From positions 8,262-72,261 of the forward strand of contig CAMPGR010000002.1 in assembly GCA_946885605.1 (NCBI GenBank): a DNA stretch of 64,000 bases, in the 5' to 3' direction. How positions within the stretch are numbered: the stretch's first letter is position 1; every line of letters starts with the position of its first letter. The DNA comes from an uncultured Pseudomonadota bacterium (lineage in GTDB: Bacteria > Pseudomonadota > Gammaproteobacteria > Burkholderiales > SG8-41). Of the stretch, positions 1-9,400 are shown piece after piece. The translations under genes and the position numbers were made by a program. The notes beneath the pieces are model-generated. The model was not told where the DNA came from. It saw only the letters and a program-made list of their open reading frames with translations, and searched no databases.

Positions 1-126
1 GAACGTGAACGGCGCTGCGTGCTGCAAGCCGATTTTCGTTGCGAGAAACCCCGAACCCCAGACGCTCACGAAGTACCAAGCGAGCAGCCAGTCGAACCAA
101 TGACGCGCAGTCGGCGGTGCAGCCAC
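1..126 (-). CDS. DMT/EamA-family transporter, N-terminal part (cut by window edge)
   Basis: Only the first 42 codons lie in the window; the gene continues past base 1. Read on the minus strand from a GTG at 124-126, the frame stays open and gives a short polar leader followed by a first membrane helix of the kind that opens EamA (drug/metabolite transporter) proteins: WLLAWYFVSVWGSGFLATK followed by IGLQHAAPFTF. The WGSGF and KIGLQ-APF pattern is the family hallmark of helix 1. EamA proteins are inner-membrane exporters of small metabolites; the substrate cannot be guessed. It is divergent from the phosphate transport pair. The GTG has no strong Shine-Dalgarno, so the exact start is uncertain. 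Confidence 0.6.
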   Translation of the reverse strand, partial: MAAPPTARHWFDWLLAWYFVSVWGSGFLATKIGLQHAAPFTF

Positions 127-173
127 CTGAGAGTGTGCAGAAAAGGTGCGTGAGTATACCGTCTTTGCGCGGT

Positions 174-201
174 TTGAGCGGCACGCGAAACCGGATACAC
201 T
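174..201 (+). promoter_or_regulatory. possible sigma70-type promoter for the pit pair
   Basis: TTGAGC (174-179) and TACACT (196-201) are separated by 16 bases and lie about 90 bases ahead of the DUF47 gene start, in the divergent gap between the exporter and the phosphate transport pair. Spacing is slightly short and both boxes are imperfect, so this is a guess from pattern only. Confidence 0.3.
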
Positions 202-287
202 TACGGCCTCCATAGCGTACAGCAAGCGCTGCGCCGGCACGCCGTGACCGTGTGGCGCCCGGCAACGGCGCTGCGAAGAGGGGGAAC

Positions 288-914
288 ATGCTGGGCCGCC
301 TGTTGCCACGCGAAGGTCGATTTTTCGATTTCTTCAACGAGCACGCGGAACTGATCGTGCAGGGAAGCCATGAGCTCGCGGCGTTGATGGCGAGCGGCGA
401 CGATCTCGAACGCCGCGCGCACAACATCGAATCGGTCGAAAAACGGGCCGATAAGGTGACGCGCACCACGATCGAGCTCCTGCACAAGACCTTCATCACG
501 CCGCTCGACCGCGAGGACATCCATCAACTCATCACCAAGATGGACGACATCCTCGATCTCATCGAGGATTCGGCGCAACTCATGTTCCTCTACGGCGTGC
601 GCCACGCGACGCCGGAGGCCAAGAGGCTCGCGGACATCTGCGTCGCTTGCTGCGAAAAAGTGCACGCGACCGTGGTGCTGCTCTCCAACATGGACAACGC
701 CCCGCAGATGATGGCGCTTTGCGCCGACATGGACCGGCTCGAGTCGGAAGCCGACCACGTGATGCGCGCCGCCATCGCGCGGCTCTTCCGGGACGAACCC
801 GATGTGCGCGAACTCATCAAGCTGCGCTCGATCTACGAGCACCTCGAAACGGTGACCGACCGCTGCGAGGACGTGGCGAACATCATCCAGGGGATCGTGC
901 TGGAGAACTCCTGA
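288..914 (+). CDS. DUF47 (PhoU-like) Pit accessory protein
   Basis: This 208-residue all-helical protein belongs to the DUF47/PhoU-like family, which is regularly encoded beside low-affinity Pit phosphate transporters and is thought to modulate them in the cytoplasm. The start MLGRLLPREGRFFDFFNEHA is typical of the family, as are the interior HNIESVEKRAD-KVT stretch and the closing YEHLETVTDRCEDVANI-GIVLE. A GTG at 252 is also in frame, but the ATG at 288 follows a good GAGGGGGAA ribosome site and matches family starts. The Pit gene begins 43 bases downstream on the same strand, so the two are likely co-transcribed. Confidence 0.9.
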   Translation: MLGRLLPREGRFFDFFNEHAELIVQGSHELAALMASGDDLERRAHNIESVEKRADKVTRTTIELLHKTFITPLDREDIHQLITKMDDILDLIEDSAQLMFLYGVRHATPEAKRLADICVACCEKVHATVVLLSNMDNAPQMMALCADMDRLESEADHVMRAAIARLFRDEPDVRELIKLRSIYEHLETVTDRCEDVANIIQGIVLENS

Positions 915-957
915 TCCGCCCGGCCGAAGAACAACAAGGAAAAAAGGCGCCCTACGC

Positions 958-1950
958 ATGAGCTTCGAGGTGCTCGTGTTCCTGATCGCGGTCGCGCTCG
1001 TGTTCGACTTCATGAACGGGTTTCACGACGCGGCCAACTCGATCGCCACGGTCGTCTCCACCCGCGTGCTGAAGCCGCACCAGGCGGTGCTGCTCGCGGC
1101 GGCATGCAACTTCATCGCGCTCTTCGTATTCCAGCTCAAGGTCGCAACGACCGTCGGCAAGGGCATCATCGATCCCGGGATCGTCGATCATTATGTGGTG
1201 TTCGGGGCGCTCGCCGGCGCGATTGCCTGGAACCTCATCACCTGGTACTACGGCATACCGTCGAGCTCCTCGCACGCCCTCATCGGCGGGCTCATCGGCG
1301 CGGCGCTTGCGAAGGCCGGCGCCTGGGCGCTCGTGCCGAGCGGCATACTGAAGACGGTCGCCTTCATCTTCATTTCACCCGCTGCGGGATTCCTCTTCGG
1401 CGCGCTGCTGATGCTGATCGTCTCGGCGCTCTTCATGCGCTCGACACCGCGGCGTGTGGACCGGTGGTTCCGCCGCTTGCAGCTCGTCTCGGCTTCGCTC
1501 TATAGCCTTGGCCATGGCGGCAACGATGCCCAGAAGACGGCCGGAATCATCTGGATGCTGCTGATCGCGGCCGGCACGCTGGGACCGGCCGATCCGATTC
1601 CGATGTGGGCCGTGGTCGCCTGCTACGTGACGATCGCGCTCGGCACCGCATTTGGCGGCTGGCGCATCGTCAAGACCATGGGGCAGAGGATCACCAAGCT
1701 CAAGCCCGTGGGCGGTTTTTGTGCGGAGACCGGCGGCGCGATCATCCTGTTCCTCGCGACCGGACTCGGCATCCCGGTGTCGACCACGCACACCATCACC
1801 GGCGCGATCGTCGGGGTGGGGTCCGTGCGCAAGTTTTCCGCGGTGCGCTGGGGCGTGGCGGGAAATATCGTGTGGGCGTGGATCCTCACCATTCCCTGCT
1901 CGGCCTTTGTCGCGGCCATCGCCTGGTGGCTCGCGCTGCGCCTGCTGTAG
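958..1950 (+). CDS. pit: PiT-family inorganic phosphate transporter
   Basis: A 330-residue inner-membrane protein with about ten hydrophobic segments. It carries the two inverted PiT signatures: FDFMNGFHDAANSIATVVST near residue 20 and the second-half copy ending GIPVSTTHTITGAIVGVG near residue 275, plus GHGGNDAQKTAG in the middle. Members move phosphate (or metal-phosphate) with a proton or cation. Length is normal for the short bacterial Pit class. The DUF47 partner sits directly upstream. Nothing suggests loss of function. Confidence 0.95.
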   Translation: MSFEVLVFLIAVALVFDFMNGFHDAANSIATVVSTRVLKPHQAVLLAAACNFIALFVFQLKVATTVGKGIIDPGIVDHYVVFGALAGAIAWNLITWYYGIPSSSSHALIGGLIGAALAKAGAWALVPSGILKTVAFIFISPAAGFLFGALLMLIVSALFMRSTPRRVDRWFRRLQLVSASLYSLGHGGNDAQKTAGIIWMLLIAAGTLGPADPIPMWAVVACYVTIALGTAFGGWRIVKTMGQRITKLKPVGGFCAETGGAIILFLATGLGIPVSTTHTITGAIVGVGSVRKFSAVRWGVAGNIVWAWILTIPCSAFVAAIAWWLALRLL

Positions 1951-2083
1951 GACAAACGCCCGCTTGGCGTCGGCGCGAGAGCAGAGCGGCATACCATCTT
2001 GTGGTGCCGCAGAAGGAACAATAAGCCCGGCTGCGCGGTCAGTCCTAGGCTGCCGTCATCCAGACCCTGAGAGGAGGGGCCTC

Positions 2084-3388
2084 ATGCCCTTTACGTCGCG
2101 TCCGTCATGCGCCTCAGACCGCATCGAGCCGGCGTCGCGCCTGCGTGAGCTCGCCGGCCGGTTCGAAACCGTGCGCGCCGAGACTGAAAGGCTTGCCGCG
2201 CCGCTGTCGCCGGAAGATTGCGCGCTCCAGTCCATGCCTGACGCAAGCCCCGTCAAATGGCATCTTGCGCATACCAGCTGGTTCTTCGAGACGTTCGTGC
2301 TGGAACGCGCGACACCGGGATACGTCCCGTTTCATCCGCAATTCCGCATGCTCTTCAATTCCTATTACGTCGGCGTCGGCCCGCGCCACCCGCGGCCCGA
2401 GCGCGGCTTACTCTCGCGCCCCGGACTTTCCGAAGTGCTCATCTATCGGCGTCATGTCGACCGCGAAATGGCGCGCATCTTCGAGGAAGGGACATCTGAT
2501 TATGACGCCCTGGCCGACCTGATGGAACTCGGCATTCATCACGAGCAGCAGCACCAGGAGCTCATGCTGACGGACTTGAAGCACCTCTTCTCGCGCAATC
2601 CGCTGCGCCTGGTCTATCACGAGCGGCCCGCAGCGGCTGCTTCATGCGGATCGCTAGCGCCATACCATCAATGGCACTCCATGCCCGCAGGATTGCGCCA
2701 CATTGGGCACGACGCGAAGAGCTTCTGTTTCGACAACGAGACGCCGCGCCATCGCGTGTATCTGGGCGCGTTCGAGATGGCGGCGAGCCTGGTATCGAAT
2801 GGCGATTACCTCGGCTTCATCTTTGATGGCGGCTACGAGCGTCCCGAGCTTTGGCTGGCGGAGGGATGGGACACCCGCGTGGCGCAAGGCTGGCATGCGC
2901 CGCTCTACTGGTCGCGCGAGGGCGAAAGCTGGCTCGCGTTCACTTTACACGGCACCGGGCCCGTGTGCCCGGACGAACCGGTGTGTCACGTGAGTTACTA
3001 TGAGGCCGACGCTTATGCGCGTTGGGCGGGCGCGCGCCTGCCGAGCGAGGCCGAGTGGGAGACGTTCGCGGCGGAACGCCCGGTGCGCGGCAACCTGCTC
3101 GAGTCGCGGCGCTTCCATCCGTGCGTGGCTGCGGGAGAGGACGGCGCAAGTCAGGTGTTCGGAGATGTGTGGGAATGGACGCAGAGCGCGTACGGCCCGT
3201 ACCCCGGCTATCGCCCTGCGTCCGGCGCCGTGGGCGAGTACAACGGCAAGTTCATGGTGAATCAGCAGGTGCTGCGCGGCGGCTCCTGTGCGACGCCGGG
3301 CTCGCATATCCGGCCGACGTATCGCAACTTCTTCCCTCCGGCGGCACGGTGGCAGTTCAGCGGCATACGCCTTGCTCGCGACGTCTAG
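2084..3388 (+). CDS. egtB: ergothioneine biosynthesis protein EgtB (sulfoxide synthase)
   Basis: A 434-residue non-heme iron enzyme that couples trimethylhistidine (hercynine) to a thiol donor with oxygen. The N-terminal DinB-like half carries the iron ligands: HLAHTSWFFETF with His60/His63 and HHEQQHQEL at 152-160. The C-terminal FGE-sulfatase half shows GDVWEWTQSAYGPYPGY and the closing RPTYRNFFPPAARWQFSGIR. The start is taken at the ATG preceded by GAGGAGGGG; the frame is open far upstream into pit, but that extension is not family-like. No hercynine methyltransferase (egtD) is next to it: the following gene is on the opposite strand and unrelated. Confidence 0.93.
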   Translation: MPFTSRPSCASDRIEPASRLRELAGRFETVRAETERLAAPLSPEDCALQSMPDASPVKWHLAHTSWFFETFVLERATPGYVPFHPQFRMLFNSYYVGVGPRHPRPERGLLSRPGLSEVLIYRRHVDREMARIFEEGTSDYDALADLMELGIHHEQQHQELMLTDLKHLFSRNPLRLVYHERPAAAASCGSLAPYHQWHSMPAGLRHIGHDAKSFCFDNETPRHRVYLGAFEMAASLVSNGDYLGFIFDGGYERPELWLAEGWDTRVAQGWHAPLYWSREGESWLAFTLHGTGPVCPDEPVCHVSYYEADAYARWAGARLPSEAEWETFAAERPVRGNLLESRRFHPCVAAGEDGASQVFGDVWEWTQSAYGPYPGYRPASGAVGEYNGKFMVNQQVLRGGSCATPGSHIRPTYRNFFPPAARWQFSGIRLARDV

Positions 3389-3436
3389 TGCGCCGTGCGC
3401 CGAAGAGCATGCATGCACCGCGAGGCGCAGCCCTGC

Positions 3437-4665
3437 TCAACGGCTAACCTGGTTCCGGCCACGGTTTTTCGCGCGGTAGAGCGCAAGGTCCGCGGCCTGA
3501 ATCACGTCCTCGGGACGCGCCGACTGGCCATCGCTTTCCGCGAGGCCGACGCTGATCGTCACCGAAACCGTGCGACCCGGCGCGGCGCCTTCTCCCCGCC
3601 GCTTGCGCCCGGATTTCGGCTGATCCTCACGCGCCGTGTCTCGCAGTGAGAGCCGGTAACCCGCGATATCGCGGCGCAGCGCCTCGAGATGAGGCAGCGC
3701 CTCGTCCGCCGATTTTCCTGGAAAGATCACGCTGAATTCCTCACCGCCGTAGCGGTACGCTCTGCCACCGCCTCCGATGCGAGCGAGCCGCGCGCCCACC
3801 ATTTTCAGCACCTGATCGCCGACGTCGTGCCCGAAGCGGTCGTTAAGGCCCTTGAAGCGGTCGACGTCGAGCATGGCGAGGGCATAGCGGCGCGGGAGGC
3901 TCAAAAGCCGTTCGTTCAGCGCGCGACGGCTGGGTAGCGCTGTCAGCTCGTCGCGAAACGCCATGCGAAAGGTGTCCTGCATCACGGCCACGGTGAGGAT
4001 CAGCGCGCCGGCGGCGGGTACGTTTCGAACCCATAGAGCGAAGTGACAGCGTTTGCCGCGAGACCGAAGGCGACGATAGCGCTGCCGAGCGCGAGATCGA
4101 TGGCGGAGCGCCGGACGATCCACACGGCGAGAGCAACGACCAAGCCCAGCGCGAGGGCGAAGAGTCCCACCTGGGGTAGCGGAGACTTCGAGAACCAGTC
4201 CGTATCGACGATGGTTGTGTACACGGCCGCCGCAAAACCGCGGTCGTGAGCGCGCAGGATCCATGCGGCAAGGGCGATTTCGGCGAACAGTACGCTCATG
4301 CGCTGCAAGCCGTGGAGGTTGAGTGCACCGCGCTCGCGCGTCACGCTCAGCGCAGCGAGATTGCATGGCACGAGCACGCACAGCAGGGCAAACGCCGTAT
4401 AGGCGGTGGCCGGTGGGCTTCCAACATTCAGATACGAGTGCCGTGCGAGCTGCGCCGCCGCGAGCGTGAGCAGCGCGAACACCGCGCGCCCGCGCTTGAA
4501 CGCGATACCGGCGGCGATGCCCAGTACGATCAGGAATTGCGCGCCGTGGTCGCCGAGCCCGGAGAGCGAAGGCGGCAGCGCGCTCACCCGCGGCGCCAGG
4601 TGATGCGCCGCGAGCAATATTGTTGCCGGCATGGCGAGGTGGGGCAGCGCGGAGCGGAGCGTCAT
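3437..4665 (-). pseudogene. membrane diguanylate cyclase, split by a frameshift
   Basis: Two minus-strand frames abut to make one protein. The upstream frame (4665 down to 4000) encodes a 221-residue membrane part with six or so hydrophobic helices and ends PPPAR-stop. The downstream frame continues AGALILTVAVMQDTFRMAFRDELTALPSRRALNERL, a classic linker into a GGDEF domain, with RYGGEEFSVIFPGKSADEAL and a normal C-terminus ending at 3437. The switch needs a -1 shift in the GC-only run at about 4008-4022, consistent with loss of one base. The GGEEF active site is intact and there is no RxxD inhibitory site five residues upstream. Either a recent pseudogene, a sequencing error in the GC run, or (least likely) programmed frameshifting. 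Family role: makes c-di-GMP from two GTP. Confidence 0.8.
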
Positions 4666-4849
4666 GGGCGGCCCTGTCGGGTCGGGACGGACAAGAGATC
4701 CGAGACGCGACGCATCACGCTGGCCTGCGGCCCGAGAACGATGTCATGGCATCGGGCGACGATGATAGCACTGCATGGCGATGAACGTCCGGCCGGCGCG
4801 TGCCGGGAAGCGCATCGATTCTGATGGGCCGTGAGCACTATGGGGGCGT

Positions 4850-5235
<386 letters not shown>

Positions 5236-5296
5236 AGCGCTGCGCGTGGTCGCTGATCGGCGCCGGCTGCTTCAGCCGCTTTCACCTGGAAGGCGG

Positions 5297-5911
5297 CTAG
5301 GGCGCGAGGCGCTCGATGCGCCAGCGCCCATCCGCCACCCTGCGATACAGGATTCGGTCGTGCAGGCGGTCCGCCCGCCCCTGCCAGAACTCGATTGCCG
5401 TCGGGACGAGACGATAGCCGCCCCAGTGCGCAGGGCGTTCCACTTCGCCTTCGAACTCCTGCGCCGCAGCCGCGTAGCGCGCCTCTAGGACCGCGCGGTC
5501 GGGAACCACTTCGCTCTGGGGCGAGGCACGAGCGGAGAGCTGACTGCCGCGCGGGCGCGTTCTGAAATAGTCGTCGGATTCGCGCGCGGACACTTTCGTG
5601 ACGCGGCCCTCGATGCGCACCTGGCGCTCGAGCGTGCCCCAATGGAAGAGCAGGCTGGCACGATCGTTCGCTTCCAGCTCACGCCCTTTGCGGCTCAGGT
5701 AATTCGAGAAGAAGACGAACCCCTGCGCATCGAAACCCTTGAGCAGCACCATGCGGACCGAGGGTTGGCCGTCCGCGGTCGAAGTCGCGAGCGCCGCGGC
5801 ATGCGGCAACGGCTTTTCCACCGCGCACGCCTCGTCATACCACTGCGCAAACTGAGCGATCGGGTCGCGCGCTACCGCGGTTTCGTTCAATGCTCGATTG
5901 GTCTCTCCCAT
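5297..5911 (-). CDS. pdxH: pyridoxamine/pyridoxine 5'-phosphate oxidase
   Basis: A 204-residue FMN flavoenzyme that oxidises pyridoxine or pyridoxamine 5'-phosphate to pyridoxal 5'-phosphate, the last step of B6 synthesis and salvage, in the cytoplasm. Recognisable parts are DPIAQFAQWYDEA near the start, PSVRMVLLKGFDAQGFVFFS for FMN binding, YLSRKGRELEAN, and the C-terminal signature around EFWQGRADRLHDRILYRR, ending in WRIERLAP as the family does. Length is normal for the family. It is followed, same strand, by the gor remnant region on the other strand; no clear operon partner. Confidence 0.96.
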   Translation of the reverse strand: MGETNRALNETAVARDPIAQFAQWYDEACAVEKPLPHAAALATSTADGQPSVRMVLLKGFDAQGFVFFSNYLSRKGRELEANDRASLLFHWGTLERQVRIEGRVTKVSARESDDYFRTRPRGSQLSARASPQSEVVPDRAVLEARYAAAAQEFEGEVERPAHWGGYRLVPTAIEFWQGRADRLHDRILYRRVADGRWRIERLAP

Positions 5912-5929
5912 GCGCCCGATTCTACCCGT

Positions 5930-6421
5930 TCACGGTTTGCGCGCGGCGCCGGGCGCCCCTTCGGGGAGCCGCCGGAATCTTGCGCTCTGTTCTCCGTCCA
6001 GCAGCATCAGCGTGTCGCCCTCGATGCGATGGACCGGCCGCGCCTGCAGCAGCTTGAAATACCGCGCTTCGAACGTGCCGAGCGGTTCCGCGCATGCGCG
6101 CCGGGTGGCGATCAACGCGCTTACTTCGAGCCGTCCTGCGACGTGCCAGGCCGGCGCGCTACCGCCGTTGCAGCCGCTGAACGCGGAGAGGCGCCCTTCC
6201 TCGAAAACGAGCGTCGCGCGCGGGACGCCAGGAATGCGGCCGGCGCCGATGAATGTCGAGGTGACGAGCTCCCATCGGCCATCGGCTGGGGATACCGGCA
6301 CTTTGCGTGGCGCTTCCGCTTCCCGAGGCCGTTCGCCGGGCGGCGGCGCGACGCAAGCGCCGACGGCGGCGGCGAAGAGCGCTGCTGCGAGCGCGCGCGC
6401 GTGCAGTCGGTGACGAGGCAT
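5930..6421 (-). CDS. META-domain (HslJ-like) lipoprotein
   Basis: A 163-residue protein with a signal peptide ending in the lipobox AAAVGAC, then a Pro/Glu-rich linker and one META domain: WELVTSTFIGAG, then ATLVFEEGRLSAFSGCNGG, and the closing IEGDTLMLLDGEQSARFRRL. META domains occur in HslJ and related envelope or secreted proteins, and the biochemical role is unknown. The start is the ATG at 6421, preceded by an AAGGAGAA ribosome site; longer readings lack family support. Probably anchored in the outer membrane. It lies downstream of uvrA on the same strand with a 64-base gap and may be co-transcribed with it. Confidence 0.8.
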   Translation of the reverse strand: MPRHRLHARALAAALFAAAVGACVAPPPGERPREAEAPRKVPVSPADGRWELVTSTFIGAGRIPGVPRATLVFEEGRLSAFSGCNGGSAPAWHVAGRLEVSALIATRRACAEPLGTFEARYFKLLQARPVHRIEGDTLMLLDGEQSARFRRLPEGAPGAARKP

Positions 6422-6485
6422 GCTGTTCTCCTTGTACTGGCTTAAGCCGGCGATTGGGACGCATATCTGGCGAGCTTCGTCCCCG

Positions 6486-9400
6486 CTACGCTGACACCGC
6501 GACGCGTCGGCGGCTTGAGAGAAACTCGAAGAGCGCTCCAGCGGTATGGGACACGGGGCGCGCGCTCCGGCTGCACGTGCGGTGTGCGCGAGCGGCATGT
6601 TGACGCACCAGATCCTCCACCGGGCCTTCCGCGACCACGCGCCCGCCCGCATCGCCGCCTTCCGGGCCGAGATCGATGATCCAATCGCACTCGGCGATGA
6701 CGTCCAGGTTGTGCTCGATCACGACGACGGTATTGCCGGCGTTCACCAGCTGGTGCAGCACGTGAATCAGTTTCTCGACGTCCGCCATGTGGAGGCCCAC
6801 GGTCGGCTCGTCGAGCACGTACAGCGTGTGATTTTCCGCGCGCGCGCTGCGCACCTTCGCAAGCTCGGTAACGAGCTTGATGCGCTGCGCTTCGCCGCCT
6901 GAAAGCGTCGGGCTCTGCTGGCCGAGCGTGAGATAGCCGAGCCCCACCTCCTGCAGCAGCTTGAGGCAATGATGGATCGACGGGTGCGCGCTGAAAAATT
7001 CCACCGCTTCGTCCACGCTCATCGCGAGCACATCTCCAATCGAGCGCTCCTTGAAGCGCACTGCGAGCGTTTCAGCATCGAAGCGCGCACCGCGGCACGT
7101 CTCGCACGGCACCTGCACGTCGGGCAGAAAGCTCATCTCGATTTTTCTCAAGCCTTGCCCCTCGCAACTCTCGCACCGGCCACCCTTCGTATTGAACGAG
7201 AAGCGGCCCGCCGTGTAGCCCCGCATGCGCGCTTCCGGCACTTCGGCATAGAGCTGCCGGATGCGGTCCCAGAAACCGACATAGGTCGCGGGGCAGGATC
7301 GCGGTGTCTTGCCGATCGGCGTCTGATCGACTTCCAGCACCCGCGCGACGTGCTCCCATCCCACAATTTCATGGCATCCGGCGAGCCGGTGCCTTGTCAC
7401 GCCGTTGGCGGCGCGCCCGTTTCCTCTCCTGCGCTCCGCGAGCAGCTGCACGAGGTTGCGGTAGAGCACCTCACGCGCGAGCGTCGATTTGCCGGAACCG
7501 GAAACGCCCGTGACAGCGACGAGCCTGCCGAGCGGAATGCGCGTGCGTAGGTCCTTGAGATTGTGCAGGTTCGCGCCGCCGACCTCAATGAACCGCGTGT
7601 CAGGCCCGATGCTTCGCGGCGCGTGGAGCGGGTGCATGAGCGGCGCGGAAAGAAACTTACCGGTGAGCGACTCGGGGTGCCGGATGAGATCCGCCGCGGA
7701 TCCCGCCGCGATCACGCGGCCTCCGAACTTGCCGGCGCCGGGACCGAGATCGATGACGTGTGCCGCGCGCCGTATCGTCTCCTCGTCGTGCTCGACGACC
7801 ACGAGCGTATTGCCCTGCGCCTGCAGGCGTTCGAGCGTGTCGAGCAGCACGCGGTTGTCGCGCGGATGAAGCCCGATGGTCGGTTCGTCGAGGATGTAGC
7901 ACACGCCGCGCAGATTGGAGCCGAGCTGCGCGGCGAGCCGGATGCGCTGCGCTTCGCCGCCGGAAAGCGTGGGCGCGGACCGGTCGAGCGCGAGATACGA
8001 GAGGCCCACTTCGTCGAGGAAGCGGAGCCGCGAGCGCAGTTCCGCGACAATGTCGCGCGCGATCTCGGCCTCGCGGCCTTCGAGCGTAACGCCATCGAAG
8101 AAAGCTTTGACCTGCGCCACGGGCAACGCCGTGAGCTTAGCGATCGACAGGTCGCGGTAGCGCACGGCGAGCGCATCGCGATTGAGCCGCTTGCCGTTGC
8201 AGGCGGCGCACGGCTCGTCCACTTCGAGCCACTCGAGCCATGAGTCGAGGACGTGGTCTTCCGCGCCGGTGCGGCTGCGCTCTTCCTTCCATCCGACTTC
8301 GTCGAGTGCGAGCCCGGTGCCGTAACACTCGGCACACCAGCCGTGCCTCGAATTGAAGGAGAAGAGCCTGGGATCGGGCTCCGCGAAACTTCGCCCGCAC
8401 GCGGGGCAGGCGCGCTTGGTCGAGAACACCGCTTCCGGCATGCGGGCGAGCGATGCGTCGCCGTTTTCCATGGCGTGCGCGAGAGAGTCGAGGTTGCCGA
8501 GCACATGCACGACGCCGCGGCCGGCTTCCAGCGCTTGCGCCAAGGCTTTGCGCAGCGCGCCCTCGTTCTCGGGCTTGACCTGCACGTCGGCAACGGGCAA
8601 CTCGATGGTGTGCTCTCTGAAGCGCGAAAGCCGCGGCCACGAGGCAGTCGGCAGAAACTCGCCGTCCACCCGCAGATGGGCGTAGCCGCGCCCCGCGGCC
8701 CAGCGCGCGAGATCGGTGTAGTAGCCCTTGCGGGCGACGACGAGGGGTGCGAGCAGCCCGATGCGGGTATTCCGGTAGTCGCGCAGTATGCGCGCGAGAA
8801 TCGCTTCGGCGCTCTGCGGCTCGATCGGGACGTCGCAGTCGGGACAGAACTGACGGCCCAGCTTGGCATAGAGCAGCCGCAGAAAATGATAGACCTCGGT
8901 GAGCGTCGCGACGGTGCTCTTGCGCCCGCCGCGGCTCGTGCGCTGCTCGATCGCAACCGTGGGCGGGATGCCGAATATGGCGTCGATATCGGGCCGCGCG
9001 GCCGCCTCCACGAACTGGCGCGCATACGCGTTGAGCGACTCCAGATAGCGCCGTTGCCCTTCGGCAAACAGGATGTCGAACGCAAGCGTCGACTTGCCGG
9101 ACCCCGACACGCCGGTGATGACGTTGAACGTCCCGCGCGGCAGCTCGACGTCGATGCTCTTGAGATTGTGCTCGCGCGCGTTGTGTACGCGTATCGAAGG
9201 CGCAACTTGAACCCGCGCGTCGGCGCGTCGCACAGGCGTTGCATGCACTGTAACGCCGAGCGCACGGGCATAGTCCCGCAGCGCCTTGCCCGTATGGGAA
9301 GCGGGATGCGCCATCACTTCGGCGGGCGTCCCGCTGCAGACGATCTCGCCGCCCGCATCGCCGCCTTCCGGCCCGAGATCCACGATCCAGTCGGCGCTGC

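Noticed and set aside
1652..2083. Upstream extension of the egtB frame into pit
   Set aside because: It overlaps conserved pit sequence out of frame, and the ATG at 2084 has a strong ribosome site and a family-like start.
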